This document shows positions 36,443 to 45,277 of a DNA stretch of 64,000 nucleotides, piece by piece. The translations under genes and the position numbers were made by a program. Source of the stretch: Chryseobacterium indologenes (GTDB lineage: Bacteria; Bacteroidota; Bacteroidia; Flavobacteriales; Weeksellaceae). How positions within the stretch are numbered: the stretch's first letter is position 1; every line of letters starts with the position of its first letter. Below the pieces are notes generated by a model that was given only the letters and a program-made list of their open reading frames with translations, did no database searches and was not told where the DNA came from. The stretch covers positions 46,687 to 110,686 of the forward strand of contig NZ_LJOD01000016.1 in the NCBI RefSeq assembly GCF_001295265.1, given 5' to 3'.

Positions 36443-37465
36443 TCAGAAAAGCTCTCCCGGATTCTTAGGTCTCGAAATATTTAAATGCTTATACGCTTTT
36501 TCAGTAACTTCTCTTCCTCTTGGAGTTCTGATGATAAAGCCCTCCTGAATCAGGAATGGTTCATACACTTCTTCTACGGTTTCTGGATTTTCCCCGATAG
36601 AAGTGGCCAGGGCAGAAATTCCAACAGGCTTCCCTTTGAAATTTTCAATCATGACACGCATAATTTTGTTATCCATTTCGTCCAGACCGAACTCATCCAC
36701 ATTAAGAGAATCCAGAGCATATTTTGTAATGTTGATTTCAATTTCCCCGTTTCCTTTTATTTCAGCAAAATCACGTACCCTTCTCAGTAATGCATTGGCA
36801 ATTCTCGGAGTTCCGCGGCTTCTTCTGGCTATTTCTATTGCTGCATCCTCATAAATGATGCTGCCTAAAACCCTTGAGCTTCTTTGAATAATCATAGATA
36901 AAAGCTCTACAGAATAGTATTCCAGCCTGCTTTGAATACCGAATCTGGCCAGCATTGGCTTAGTCAGCATTCCGCTTCGGGTAGTAGCACCCACCAGCGT
37001 GAAAGGATTCAGCCCGATCTGTACGCTGCGTGCATTTGGGCCGGTTTCCAGCATAATATCAATTTTGTAATCCTCCATGGCAGAATAAAGATATTCTTCC
37101 ACTACCGGAGAAAGACGGTGAATTTCATCAATAAAAAGAACATCATTTTCCTCCAGATTGGTCAGCAGTCCTGCCAGGCTTCCCGGTTTATCCAGTACAG
37201 GACCGGAAGTGATCTTGCAGTTTACCCCAAGTTCATTGGCAATAATATTCGCTAAAGTGGTTTTACCCAGACCCGGAGGACCGTGAAGAAGAACATGGTC
37301 GAGAGCGCCGCCACGTCTTTTGGCTGCCGATACAAAAACTTCAAGGTTTTCCAACGTTTTTCTCTGTCCCGCAAAGTCTTTAAAACTCTGGGGGCGGATC
37401 TGCTCCTCCTGCATTAGCTCTTCGTGCGAGTAGTTTTCTTTATCTGGATGTAAAAAATCTGGCAT
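36443..37465 (-). CDS. ruvB: Holliday junction branch migration helicase RuvB
   Basis: 340 aa. AAA+ ATPase with Walker A GPPGLGKTTLA (about 60-70), Walker B LFIDEIHRL, sensor 1 VGATTRSG, then the C-terminal winged helix (GLDEMDNKIM, RTPRGREVTEKAY). RuvB hexamers drive branch migration of Holliday junctions with RuvA/RuvC, neither of which is in this window. The start MPDFLHPDKE is usual for the family in this group. A -7 box lies 20 bp upstream. Confidence 0.97.
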   Translation of the reverse strand: MPDFLHPDKENYSHEELMQEEQIRPQSFKDFAGQRKTLENLEVFVSAAKRRGGALDHVLLHGPPGLGKTTLANIIANELGVNCKITSGPVLDKPGSLAGLLTNLEENDVLFIDEIHRLSPVVEEYLYSAMEDYKIDIMLETGPNARSVQIGLNPFTLVGATTRSGMLTKPMLARFGIQSRLEYYSVELLSMIIQRSSRVLGSIIYEDAAIEIARRSRGTPRIANALLRRVRDFAEIKGNGEIEINITKYALDSLNVDEFGLDEMDNKIMRVMIENFKGKPVGISALATSIGENPETVEEVYEPFLIQEGFIIRTPRGREVTEKAYKHLNISRPKNPGELF

Positions 37466-37484
37466 TAATTCATTTCATTTACCT

Positions 37485-37492
37485 CAAAGATA
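37485..37492 (-). promoter_or_regulatory. -7 box TATCTTTG before ruvB
   Basis: TAnnTTTG match on the minus strand, 20 bp before the ruvB ATG. Confidence 0.5.
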
Positions 37493-37671
37493 GGAAATTT
37501 AGAATAAGGTTGAAAGCCGGATTGAGAAAAGGACGGGGACTGTACCGGGATTAAAGCAGTTAACGTAATGAGTTTAACAGATTGAGATATTTTAAGTATT
37601 TTTGAGAGGAAATATTAAAGTTTGAATTGTGAATTGAACGCAGTTCATCTTCTAACCCATAGTCTAAATAA

Positions 37672-38898
37672 ATGAAATTACTAGGACCATTCAGGCAGAT
37701 CGTAACACTTGCCAACTTACCATTAAGAGGAAAACTTTCCGATGAACAACTGGAAGTTATTGTTGACGGGGGAATTGTAGTAGATAACAATACCATTCAG
37801 AAAATTGGACATTTTGATACCCTGAGATCAGAAAACCCTGCTATAGAAATTGAACATATTGAAGGAGAACAGGTTGTTCTTCCTGCTTTTGTAGATTCAC
37901 ACACCCATATCTGTTTCGGAGGAAACAGGGCTAATGATTTTGCCATGCGTAACGCCGGAAAAACATATCTGGAAATCGCTGAAAGTGGAGGAGGAATTTG
38001 GAGTTCTGTACAACACACAAGAAATGCTTCAGAAGAAGAATTGCTGAAAACATTATTGGAAAGAATCAACTTCTTGGTTGATCTCGGAATTACAACAATT
38101 GAAGTGAAAAGCGGTTATGGCTTAGATGTGGAAAACGAATTGAAAATGCTCCGGATTATCAAGAAAGCGCAGGAATCTACTAAAGCGACTTTAGTTCCTA
38201 CCTGTCTTTCCGCCCATTTAAAGCCAAGAGACTTTGAAGGAAGCAATCCTGAATATTTAGAATATATTCTTACTGAAATTTTACCAAAAGTAAAAGAAGA
38301 AAACCTGGCGCAGCGTGTTGATATTTTTATTGAAAAATCAGCATTCCAGCCCGAAGAAAGTAAAGATTTTTTACTTAAAACTAAAGATTTAGGTTTTGAA
38401 ATTACCGTTCATGCAGACCAGTTTACCCCTGGAAGCTCCCGAATAGCGGTAGAGGTTGGAGCGAAATCTGCAGACCATCTGGAAGCAACAATTGATGAAG
38501 ATATTGAGTTTTTAGCAAAATCAGACACTGTGGCAACAGCCCTTCCGGGAGCAAGCTTAGGGCTGGGAGAAAAGTTTACTCCGGCAAGAAAGCTATTGGA
38601 TGCAGGAGCTATTGTAGCAATTGCAAGTGACTGGAATCCCGGATCAGCACCCATGGGGAATTTAATTACCCAGGCTTCCATTCTGGCCACTTTCCAGAAA
38701 TTAACAACAGCTGAAGTATTGGCAGGAATGACCTATCGTGCAGCTTTTGCTCTTAACCTTGAAGACAGAGGGAAGCTGGAAGCTGGTAAAAAAGCTGATT
38801 TTGTAACGTTTAAAACCAATAATTTCCAGAATATTCTATATAATCAGGGAAGCTTAACGGCAGAACATGTTTATATTGACGGAAACCTTGTAAAATAA
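37672..38898 (+). CDS. hutI: Imidazolonepropionase
   Basis: 408 aa amidohydrolase. Metal ligands in DSHTHICFGG (about 82-91), substrate-binding region with KSGYGLD and SAHLKP, VHADQFTPG, and the late Asp in ASDWNPGSAPMGN. HutI opens the imidazolone ring to N-formimidoyl-glutamate in histidine degradation. Full length. The next gene starts 8 bp downstream; hutG lies about 3.6 kb further on, hutH and hutU are not in the window. Confidence 0.96.
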   Translation: MKLLGPFRQIVTLANLPLRGKLSDEQLEVIVDGGIVVDNNTIQKIGHFDTLRSENPAIEIEHIEGEQVVLPAFVDSHTHICFGGNRANDFAMRNAGKTYLEIAESGGGIWSSVQHTRNASEEELLKTLLERINFLVDLGITTIEVKSGYGLDVENELKMLRIIKKAQESTKATLVPTCLSAHLKPRDFEGSNPEYLEYILTEILPKVKEENLAQRVDIFIEKSAFQPEESKDFLLKTKDLGFEITVHADQFTPGSSRIAVEVGAKSADHLEATIDEDIEFLAKSDTVATALPGASLGLGEKFTPARKLLDAGAIVAIASDWNPGSAPMGNLITQASILATFQKLTTAEVLAGMTYRAAFALNLEDRGKLEAGKKADFVTFKTNNFQNILYNQGSLTAEHVYIDGNLVK

Positions 38899-38906
38899 AT
38901 AGGCTT

Positions 38907-40010
38907 ATGGGTATCTTTGATAAAATTCCCGGCAAAAAAGATCCGGAACAGGAAATTCACACCTATAAAGACTTTTGGGACTGGTTTCAGACCAGAGAAA
39001 AAGATTTTTACGAAATCGTGAAAAACAGAGAAACGTCATCCATTGAAAAAGATTTTTTTGATGTACTCTCTCCTAAGCTTCGTCAGATCAATGAAAACTT
39101 CTATTTTCTTACGGGAATGTTTAATGATACTACTGCCGAGCTGATCATTACAGTAGACGGAGAAATAAAGAATATAGTGTTTGCCGAAGAATTGATCAAT
39201 GCAGCACCGAAGTACGATCATTGGTTGTTTACCGCTTTAAAACCGGCTAAAAATATAGATAATATAGCCCTTCAGATGAACGGTTATGAATTTACAAAGG
39301 ATAATGTTTTCTTTTATTCCAACGAATCGGAAGAGTATCCGGATGAAATTGATCTTACCTTTATTTATGAAGGTTTAAATGAAGAAAATAAAGGACCGAT
39401 TACCACCGGAATCTGCGTGTTTTTAGATCATTTTTTAGGCGAATTGAATTTTGCAACGCAGATTGACGTATTCAATATTATGGGAAAAGATCAGGCGAAA
39501 AAGGAGCTTGTTCCTATTGAAAAGCTGAAAGATTTCCTGTTGTGGAGAGAACGGGAATTTACAGAAAAGTATGAAAGGATAAAAAGAGCCGATACAGAAG
39601 ATGAGTTTTCTTTTCTCAGAGCTGCTTTAGGCAATGAAAGACCGCTTATTGCCTGCATGAATCTTCCTTTATTACAATACGATGCAAAAGCTTCCTATCC
39701 ATGGATTTCGGTTCTTAAATTTCACTATAACGGAGATAACAACGACGGGCTTCCTGAAAAAGAAGATTTTGAAAAATTAAGCGATATAGAAGATAAAGCC
39801 ATTGAAGATCTGAAAGAGAAAGGATATTTGTACATAGGCCGGGAGACGGCGGATAACATTAAAGAAAGTTATTTTGCAGGTAAAGATTTCAGAGAGATCT
39901 CTAAAGCTTTTAAAACAATACAGGATAATAACCCCGAATATAAAATTTCATCCAGGATCTTTAAGGATAAATACTGGCAGTATTTTAAATATTACAATAA
40001 TGCTGTATAA
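38907..40010 (+). CDS. DUF695 domain-containing protein
   Basis: 367 aa, soluble. The N-terminal part holds WDWFQTREKDFYEIVKN; the C-terminal half (about 235-367: RPLIACMNLPLLQYDAK, YPWISVLKFHY, and GYLYIGRETAD) fits DUF695. Both halves are acidic and without signal or membrane helix. Function unknown. It starts 8 bp after hutI and is followed by a strong terminator, so it is the second gene of a two-gene unit. Confidence 0.8.
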   Translation: MGIFDKIPGKKDPEQEIHTYKDFWDWFQTREKDFYEIVKNRETSSIEKDFFDVLSPKLRQINENFYFLTGMFNDTTAELIITVDGEIKNIVFAEELINAAPKYDHWLFTALKPAKNIDNIALQMNGYEFTKDNVFFYSNESEEYPDEIDLTFIYEGLNEENKGPITTGICVFLDHFLGELNFATQIDVFNIMGKDQAKKELVPIEKLKDFLLWREREFTEKYERIKRADTEDEFSFLRAALGNERPLIACMNLPLLQYDAKASYPWISVLKFHYNGDNNDGLPEKEDFEKLSDIEDKAIEDLKEKGYLYIGRETADNIKESYFAGKDFREISKAFKTIQDNNPEYKISSRIFKDKYWQYFKYYNNAV

Positions 40011-40011
40011 C

Positions 40012-40046
40012 AAAAATGCGGAAGAGTTTTTCTTCCGCATTTTTTC
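40012..40046 (+). terminator. Terminator of the hutI-DUF695 unit
   Basis: AAAAATGCGGAAGA pairs perfectly with TCTTCCGCATTTTT, a 14-bp stem with T tail. Confidence 0.92.
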
Positions 40047-40415
40047 TTCCTGTTGGGAAGCAATCAAAGCAATTACCTTCGTCTTTATTTTTTATTTGCA
40101 AAATAACCCCAAAAATCTCCCATCTGTAAAGCTGCGGAAAGCTTAATCTGCAGGTTAGATTCATTAAATAGCAGATCTTAAAAGTCAGTAGTATAGAATC
40201 ATAAACTCCTTCATATTTTTCATATTTTCTATAAGTTTTCTTATCTTGCGCCGCAATCAGCGTTGATTTTTAGATAAATAACGCGTTTTTCAATAGTTCT
40301 TAAGTGCACCGGAGATCCCGGAAAACCTGGATATTTTCTTGTTCTCAGTACTTTTTTACAGCTATATCCCATACCAGGAAGACTTGTCAGTACAATAAAT
40401 TCGAAAATAAAAAAG
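40047..40415. other. Intergenic region upstream of the BCCT gene
   Basis: About 370 bp without a recognised gene. No repeat or RNA element is seen; presumably it holds the BCCT promoter. Confidence 0.35.
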
Positions 40416-42428
40416 ATGAATTTTCAAAATGTTAGATCTACTTTTAACAAAGGGGTCACTATTCCGAGTTTGCTCTTTATTCTAGGTACCTGTATTCTGT
40501 CAGCGGTTTATCCGAAGCCGACTGAAAATATCCTGAATGAAGTCAAACAGTTCATATTCGTTAATTTAAATTGGGTGTACGTTTGGTCCGTAACGCTTTT
40601 TGTCATTTTTCTGGTATACCTGCTGTTCAGTAAATATGCCAACATTAAGCTGGGAGCAAATGACAGCAAACCTGAGTATTCTTTCTTTTCCTGGATTTCC
40701 ATGCTGTTTGCTGCAGGAATGGGGATTGGACTGATTTATTTCAGTGTGGCTGAGCCCATGCAGCATTATTCCTCAGAGGTTTTTGCCGATAATCATTATG
40801 TAAGCCGGGCCAAACAGGCACAGCTTTATACCTTTTTCCATTGGGGAATCCATGCATGGGCAATTTATGGAGTGGTAGGACTCTCTTTATCTTACTTTGC
40901 TTACCGTTACAGACTTCCGCTTTCATTACGGAGCTGCTTTTATCCCTTGTTAAAAAATAAGATTAACGGAAAATGGGGCAATGCTATTGACGTTTTTGCC
41001 TTATGCTGCACTTTCTTTGGAATCACTACCACGCTGGGTTTCGGAGTGGTGCAGATCAGTTCCGGATTGAATATTCTTCATATTACACCTGAGAACAGCT
41101 TTATATATCAGATCATCATTGTGATTACTCTTGTTGCTCTTTCCGTGATATCTGCTATCTCCGGGGTAGCAAAAGGTGTGAAGATTTTAAGTAATATCAA
41201 TGTCATCAGTGTAATCGGGCTCCTGCTTTTTGTATTGATATTGGGGCCAACCGTATATCTGATCGGAAGTTTTACAGAAGGACTGGGAAATTATATTAAT
41301 AACTTCTTCAATCTTACCTTCAATACCCATGTTTATGAGAAAAATGCTTTGCCATGGTTTTACGACTGGACCATTCTGTACTGGGCATGGTGGATTTCCT
41401 GGTCTCCTTACGTAGGCTTGTTTATTGCAAGAATTTCCAAAGGAAGAACGATCAGGGAGTTTATTCTGGCCGTTTTAATTCTTCCTACACTATTCAATTT
41501 TATCTGGATGTCCGTATTTGGAAACAGTGCCATCTGGTTTGATTTAAATATTGCCAACGGACAATTAAGCCGGTTTGCCACAGATCCGGACGCGTTAATG
41601 TTCCGTTTCCTGGACTATCTGCCTTTGTCAGGATTTACGGAGTTCTTTGTGATCCTTATTATCCTCATCTTTTTTGTGACTTCAGCAGATTCAGGAATAT
41701 TTGTAATGAACAGTATTGCGACTAAAAATGCAGACAAGTCTCCCAAATGGCAGATTGTGTTCTGGGGCGTTTTGCTGGCTGTTCTTTCCCTTTTGCTGCT
41801 GAATGTGGGCGGTTTGAAGGCACTTCAGAGCATGACTTTAATTACGGCATTACCGTTCTCTGTCGTGGTGATTCTATTCATTGTAAGTCTGATGAAAGGG
41901 CTCAGTATCGATCAGAAATATTATGAAAGAAACTTCTCTGTTTCCACGGTTCCGTGGTCCGGTGAATTCTGGAAGGAACGCTTAAAAAATATCGTTTCCT
42001 TTAAAGATAATGCTTCAGTAGACAATTTCATTCATGTGAAAGCAAAAGAAGCCTTCACAGATCTGCAGCAGGAATTTGCAGCCAATGGAATAGAAGCCGG
42101 AATAAATCAATATGAAGCCCCCGTCAGAATAGAAATAGAAATTCATCAGGGAGTAGTGAATAATTTTATTTATGGTATTAAAAATCAAATGAAAACGGTT
42201 TCTGAGTACATGATTAATGAAGAGAACCTGCCTGATCTGGATGACAAGAAAACCCACTATCCCAGAACCTATTTCGGAGACGGAAGAGAAGGTTATGATG
42301 TACAGTATTTTACTAAAAATGAACTGATTTCTGATGTCCTGAAACACTACGAGCGGTTTTTGGAAATTATTTCAGAAGAGAGCAATGAAATGTTCATCAG
42401 CAGCAATGCCAACCAGAAAAAAGAATAG
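40416..42428 (+). CDS. BCCT family transporter
   Basis: 670 aa with about 12 hydrophobic helices up to residue about 500, then a soluble acidic C-terminal tail of about 160 aa. The BCCT signature region YWAWWISWSPYVGLFIARISK with GRTIREF is clear; also FAAGMGIGLIYFSVAEP. BCCT carriers move betaine, choline, carnitine or similar quaternary amines with Na+ or H+. The long tail may be an osmosensing regulatory domain as in some family members, which is inference. It stands 127 bp before hutG; the substrate is unknown. Confidence 0.93.
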   Translation: MNFQNVRSTFNKGVTIPSLLFILGTCILSAVYPKPTENILNEVKQFIFVNLNWVYVWSVTLFVIFLVYLLFSKYANIKLGANDSKPEYSFFSWISMLFAAGMGIGLIYFSVAEPMQHYSSEVFADNHYVSRAKQAQLYTFFHWGIHAWAIYGVVGLSLSYFAYRYRLPLSLRSCFYPLLKNKINGKWGNAIDVFALCCTFFGITTTLGFGVVQISSGLNILHITPENSFIYQIIIVITLVALSVISAISGVAKGVKILSNINVISVIGLLLFVLILGPTVYLIGSFTEGLGNYINNFFNLTFNTHVYEKNALPWFYDWTILYWAWWISWSPYVGLFIARISKGRTIREFILAVLILPTLFNFIWMSVFGNSAIWFDLNIANGQLSRFATDPDALMFRFLDYLPLSGFTEFFVILIILIFFVTSADSGIFVMNSIATKNADKSPKWQIVFWGVLLAVLSLLLLNVGGLKALQSMTLITALPFSVVVILFIVSLMKGLSIDQKYYERNFSVSTVPWSGEFWKERLKNIVSFKDNASVDNFIHVKAKEAFTDLQQEFAANGIEAGINQYEAPVRIEIEIHQGVVNNFIYGIKNQMKTVSEYMINEENLPDLDDKKTHYPRTYFGDGREGYDVQYFTKNELISDVLKHYERFLEIISEESNEMFISSNANQKKE

Positions 42429-42554
42429 AATAAGCTTAAGTTGTTCTTATCCTAAATTCTTTGCATAATATGTAAACATAGCTTTTTTATCTAAACAATA
42501 TTAGCTAGCTTTACTGGATATAATGATGTGACTAAAATTGAATTTTAAAGGATT

Positions 42555-43478
42555 ATGTTTCAAGATATTTGGCAGGGTAGACTGGATGGAGAAGAGCTTC
42601 TTTTCCACAGGCTGTTTCAGAGAGTAAAAGAAGAACACAATTATGATACTATTTCAACGAATGATTTCGTTATGCACGGTTTTGCCGTAGATGAAGGAGT
42701 ACGAAGGAATAAAGGACGCCTCGGGGCAAAAGACGCACCTGATGTGATCAGGAAGAATATGTCTAATTTTCCGGTTATTTTCCCTGATTTTTCTTTGCTG
42801 GATTTCGGAAATATTACCTGTGAAAACGGAGATCTGGAAACCGCCCAGAACAGTCTTGCCAAAAATGTGTCAAAAGTACTTTTAAAAGGAGGAAAATCAT
42901 TAGTGCTGGGCGGTGGCCATGAAGTAACATATGCCCATTATTTAGGAGTAAAAACAGCTTTTCCCGAACAGAAAATAGGGATTATTAATATTGATGCCCA
43001 TTTTGATAACAGGCAGCCGGAAAAAGGAGTAGGGCCAAGCTCAGGAACAGGATTCTGGCAGATTGCACAGGAAGGACCAATCAATTCCCTTCATATCGGA
43101 ATCCAGAGAAATTCAAATACGTTAAAACTTTTTGATACCGCCCACCAGTATGGAATGAAATATATCCTTGCCGACGAACTCTTTTTTGAAAACCTACCCT
43201 CCATTTATCAGCGGATCGATGAATTGCTGGACAATGTAGAGTATGCCTATCTTACCATTTGTATGGATGTGTTCAATGCTTCCGTTGCGCCGGGAGTTTC
43301 TGCCTCTGCTTATAACGGAATCTTTGCAGATGCTGCTTTCATGCATTTTTACAGACATATCCTAAAGAATAAAAAAGTAGTTGCACTGGACGCCGCGGAA
43401 GTAAACCCGTCCTTTGATATTCAGGACAGAACAGCAAGACTGGCAGCATGCCTTTTGAATGAATGGTTTATGGTATAG
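42555..43478 (+). CDS. hutG: Formimidoylglutamase
   Basis: 307 aa ureohydrolase (arginase fold). Metal-binding motifs GGGHEVTYAHY, NIDAHFDNR and CMDVFNASVAPG; N-terminal region DEGVRRNKGRLGAKDAP is typical of HutG. It hydrolyses N-formimidoyl-L-glutamate to glutamate and formamide, the last step of histidine degradation after HutI. It lies downstream of the BCCT transporter, not directly next to hutI. Confidence 0.94.
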   Translation: MFQDIWQGRLDGEELLFHRLFQRVKEEHNYDTISTNDFVMHGFAVDEGVRRNKGRLGAKDAPDVIRKNMSNFPVIFPDFSLLDFGNITCENGDLETAQNSLAKNVSKVLLKGGKSLVLGGGHEVTYAHYLGVKTAFPEQKIGIINIDAHFDNRQPEKGVGPSSGTGFWQIAQEGPINSLHIGIQRNSNTLKLFDTAHQYGMKYILADELFFENLPSIYQRIDELLDNVEYAYLTICMDVFNASVAPGVSASAYNGIFADAAFMHFYRHILKNKKVVALDAAEVNPSFDIQDRTARLAACLLNEWFMV

Positions 43479-43614
43479 GAACGTATATTGTATTAATAGA
43501 GAAAATCATTACTTTATATAAACTTAAGGAACAAAATTTGTTGCTTTCATGATGCTTTTAAAGAAGAAGCATTCAATAAATTCATTGATTTGAATTTAAA
43601 ACAGAAATTAAATT

Positions 43615-44907
43615 ATGGAACAGTTAATTGAAAATAAACTTATTAAAGCTGATAAGACATTTTCATCATGGAGAAAAGTGCCGTTTGAAGAAAGACAGAA
43701 GCTGATTGCAAAGGCGGCAGAAATTTTAAAAAATAATTCGGAAAAGTTTGGAAGGATCATTACTACGGAAATGAATAAACCTATCTCAGAATCAATTGCT
43801 GAGGTGGAAAAATGCGCTTTAATGATGAACTATTATGCAGATGCCGAGAATATTTTAAAGCCCGAAAAAGTTGAGTCTGAATTTGCTTATTCTGAAGTTC
43901 ATTACGCTCCGAAAGGGGTGATTCTAGGAGTAATGCCCTGGAATTTTCCTTTCTGGCAGGTATTGAGATTTGCTGTTCCTGCCATTTTAGCCGGAAATAC
44001 AGTGGTTCTGAAACACGCTTCCATTTGTTTCGGAAGCGGAAATGCAATTGAAGAAGTTCTTCTGGAAGCAGGTTTCCCGGAAGGTGTTTTCCAGAATCTT
44101 GAAGTAGGGCATAAAGTTGTAAAGGAAATTCTTGAACATGATGCTGTAAAAGGAGTAAGCTTAACGGGCAGCGGAAAGGCTGGGGGAGAAGTAGCTTCTA
44201 TTGCTGGCCTGAATATTAAAAAATCGTTACTCGAGTTAGGGGGAAGTGATGCTTTTATCATTTTTGAAGATGCGGATTTGGATGATGCAGCAAAAGCCGG
44301 AGTGAAATCAAGACTTCAAAACTGCGGACAAACCTGTACGGCAGCAAAAAGATTTATTATTGCTGAAAAAATTGAAGAGGAGTTTTTACCGAAATTCATT
44401 GAAGAATATAAAAAATATGAAATCGGAGATCCCTTAAATAAAGAAACGAAAATAGCCGGAATGGCAAGACCTGACCTCGCTGATGAACTGGAAGCTCAGT
44501 TCAAGAGGGCGTTGGAAAATGGAGCAGAAATCATTATTCCTCTGGAAAGAATCTCAGAAAACGAGTTTAAACCTGGCTTAATCAGAGTTAAGGAAGGAAA
44601 TCCTATTTTAAAAGAAGAACTTTTCGGACCGCTGGGAATGATTATGACGGCAAAAAATGATGAAGAAGCTTTACAGATGGCCAATGATATTCCTTTCGGG
44701 CTTTCCAATTCTGTATGGACGGCCAACAAAGAACGTCAGTTATATTTCATTGAAAACCTTGAATCAGGAACGGTAAATATTAACAGAATGACCAGCTCTG
44801 ATCCGCGTTTTCCATTCGGTGGAAGCAAAGCCTCAGGATATGGAACAGAACTTTCTTTACTGGCTTTAAAAGAATTTGTAACGGCGAAAACCATCGTCGG
44901 AAATTAA
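43615..44907 (+). CDS. NAD(P)-dependent succinate-semialdehyde dehydrogenase-like
   Basis: 430 aa aldehyde dehydrogenase. Catalytic Cys241 in CGQTCTAAKR and general base E207 in LELGGSDAF; cofactor region VMPWNFPFWQVLRFAVPAIL and SLTGSGKAGG; C-terminal PFGGSKASGYG. The short length (about 430-455) and NCGQTCTAAKRF pattern match the succinate-semialdehyde dehydrogenase subgroup common in Bacteroidetes. It would oxidise succinate semialdehyde to succinate. Other aldehyde substrates are possible. Confidence 0.85.
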   Translation: MEQLIENKLIKADKTFSSWRKVPFEERQKLIAKAAEILKNNSEKFGRIITTEMNKPISESIAEVEKCALMMNYYADAENILKPEKVESEFAYSEVHYAPKGVILGVMPWNFPFWQVLRFAVPAILAGNTVVLKHASICFGSGNAIEEVLLEAGFPEGVFQNLEVGHKVVKEILEHDAVKGVSLTGSGKAGGEVASIAGLNIKKSLLELGGSDAFIIFEDADLDDAAKAGVKSRLQNCGQTCTAAKRFIIAEKIEEEFLPKFIEEYKKYEIGDPLNKETKIAGMARPDLADELEAQFKRALENGAEIIIPLERISENEFKPGLIRVKEGNPILKEELFGPLGMIMTAKNDEEALQMANDIPFGLSNSVWTANKERQLYFIENLESGTVNINRMTSSDPRFPFGGSKASGYGTELSLLALKEFVTAKTIVGN

Positions 44908-44908
44908 A

Positions 44909-45207
44909 ATGAGAAAGGTATTCTATCCTTTTTTTCTCTGTTTTGGCTGCTTTCATCACAAAAACTCATTCCTATAGGATCGTTATGGGGTGATGACGGA
45001 TTCTGCGGATATTAAAGCTTTCAGGAAAAATATAAACTTATAGGCCTGTTTCAGAAGGTTTCGGGAAAATCTGATGAACAGGAGCCAGAGTTTTAAAGGA
45101 TGGGAAAGAAATCATTCTGTCGGAGTATACCTCTGCTTCTGTTCTATAGGAACTCAATAAAAGCATCCGAGCTGAATTATAATATTGACGAAGAAGACTT
45201 TAGATAA
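44909..45207 (+). pseudogene. Decayed gene, several frameshifts
   Basis: Coding-like pieces follow each other in changing frames: MRKVFYPFFLCFGCF (signal-like, from the ATG at 44909), QKLIPIGSLWGDDGFCGY (from about 44959), FQEKYKLIGLFQKVSGK, RVLKDGKEIILSEYTSAS and ASELNYNIDEEDFR ending in TAA at 45207. Each is amphipathic and protein-like, but stops and frameshifts separate them. The original was probably a small secreted or lipoprotein of about 95 aa. The parent family is not recognised. Confidence 0.5.
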
Positions 45208-45210
45208 AAC

Positions 45211-45247
45211 AAAAACTCCCGGAAGAAAATATCCCGGGAGTTTTTTT
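45211..45247. terminator. Bidirectional terminator before pyk end
   Basis: AAAAACTCCCGG pairs perfectly with CCGGGAGTTTTT around an 11-nt loop; T run on the plus side, A run on the other. It serves the minus-strand pyk operon. Confidence 0.9.
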
Positions 45248-45277
45248 ATGCTTTGACAAAAGTAACTTTGCCTATTG

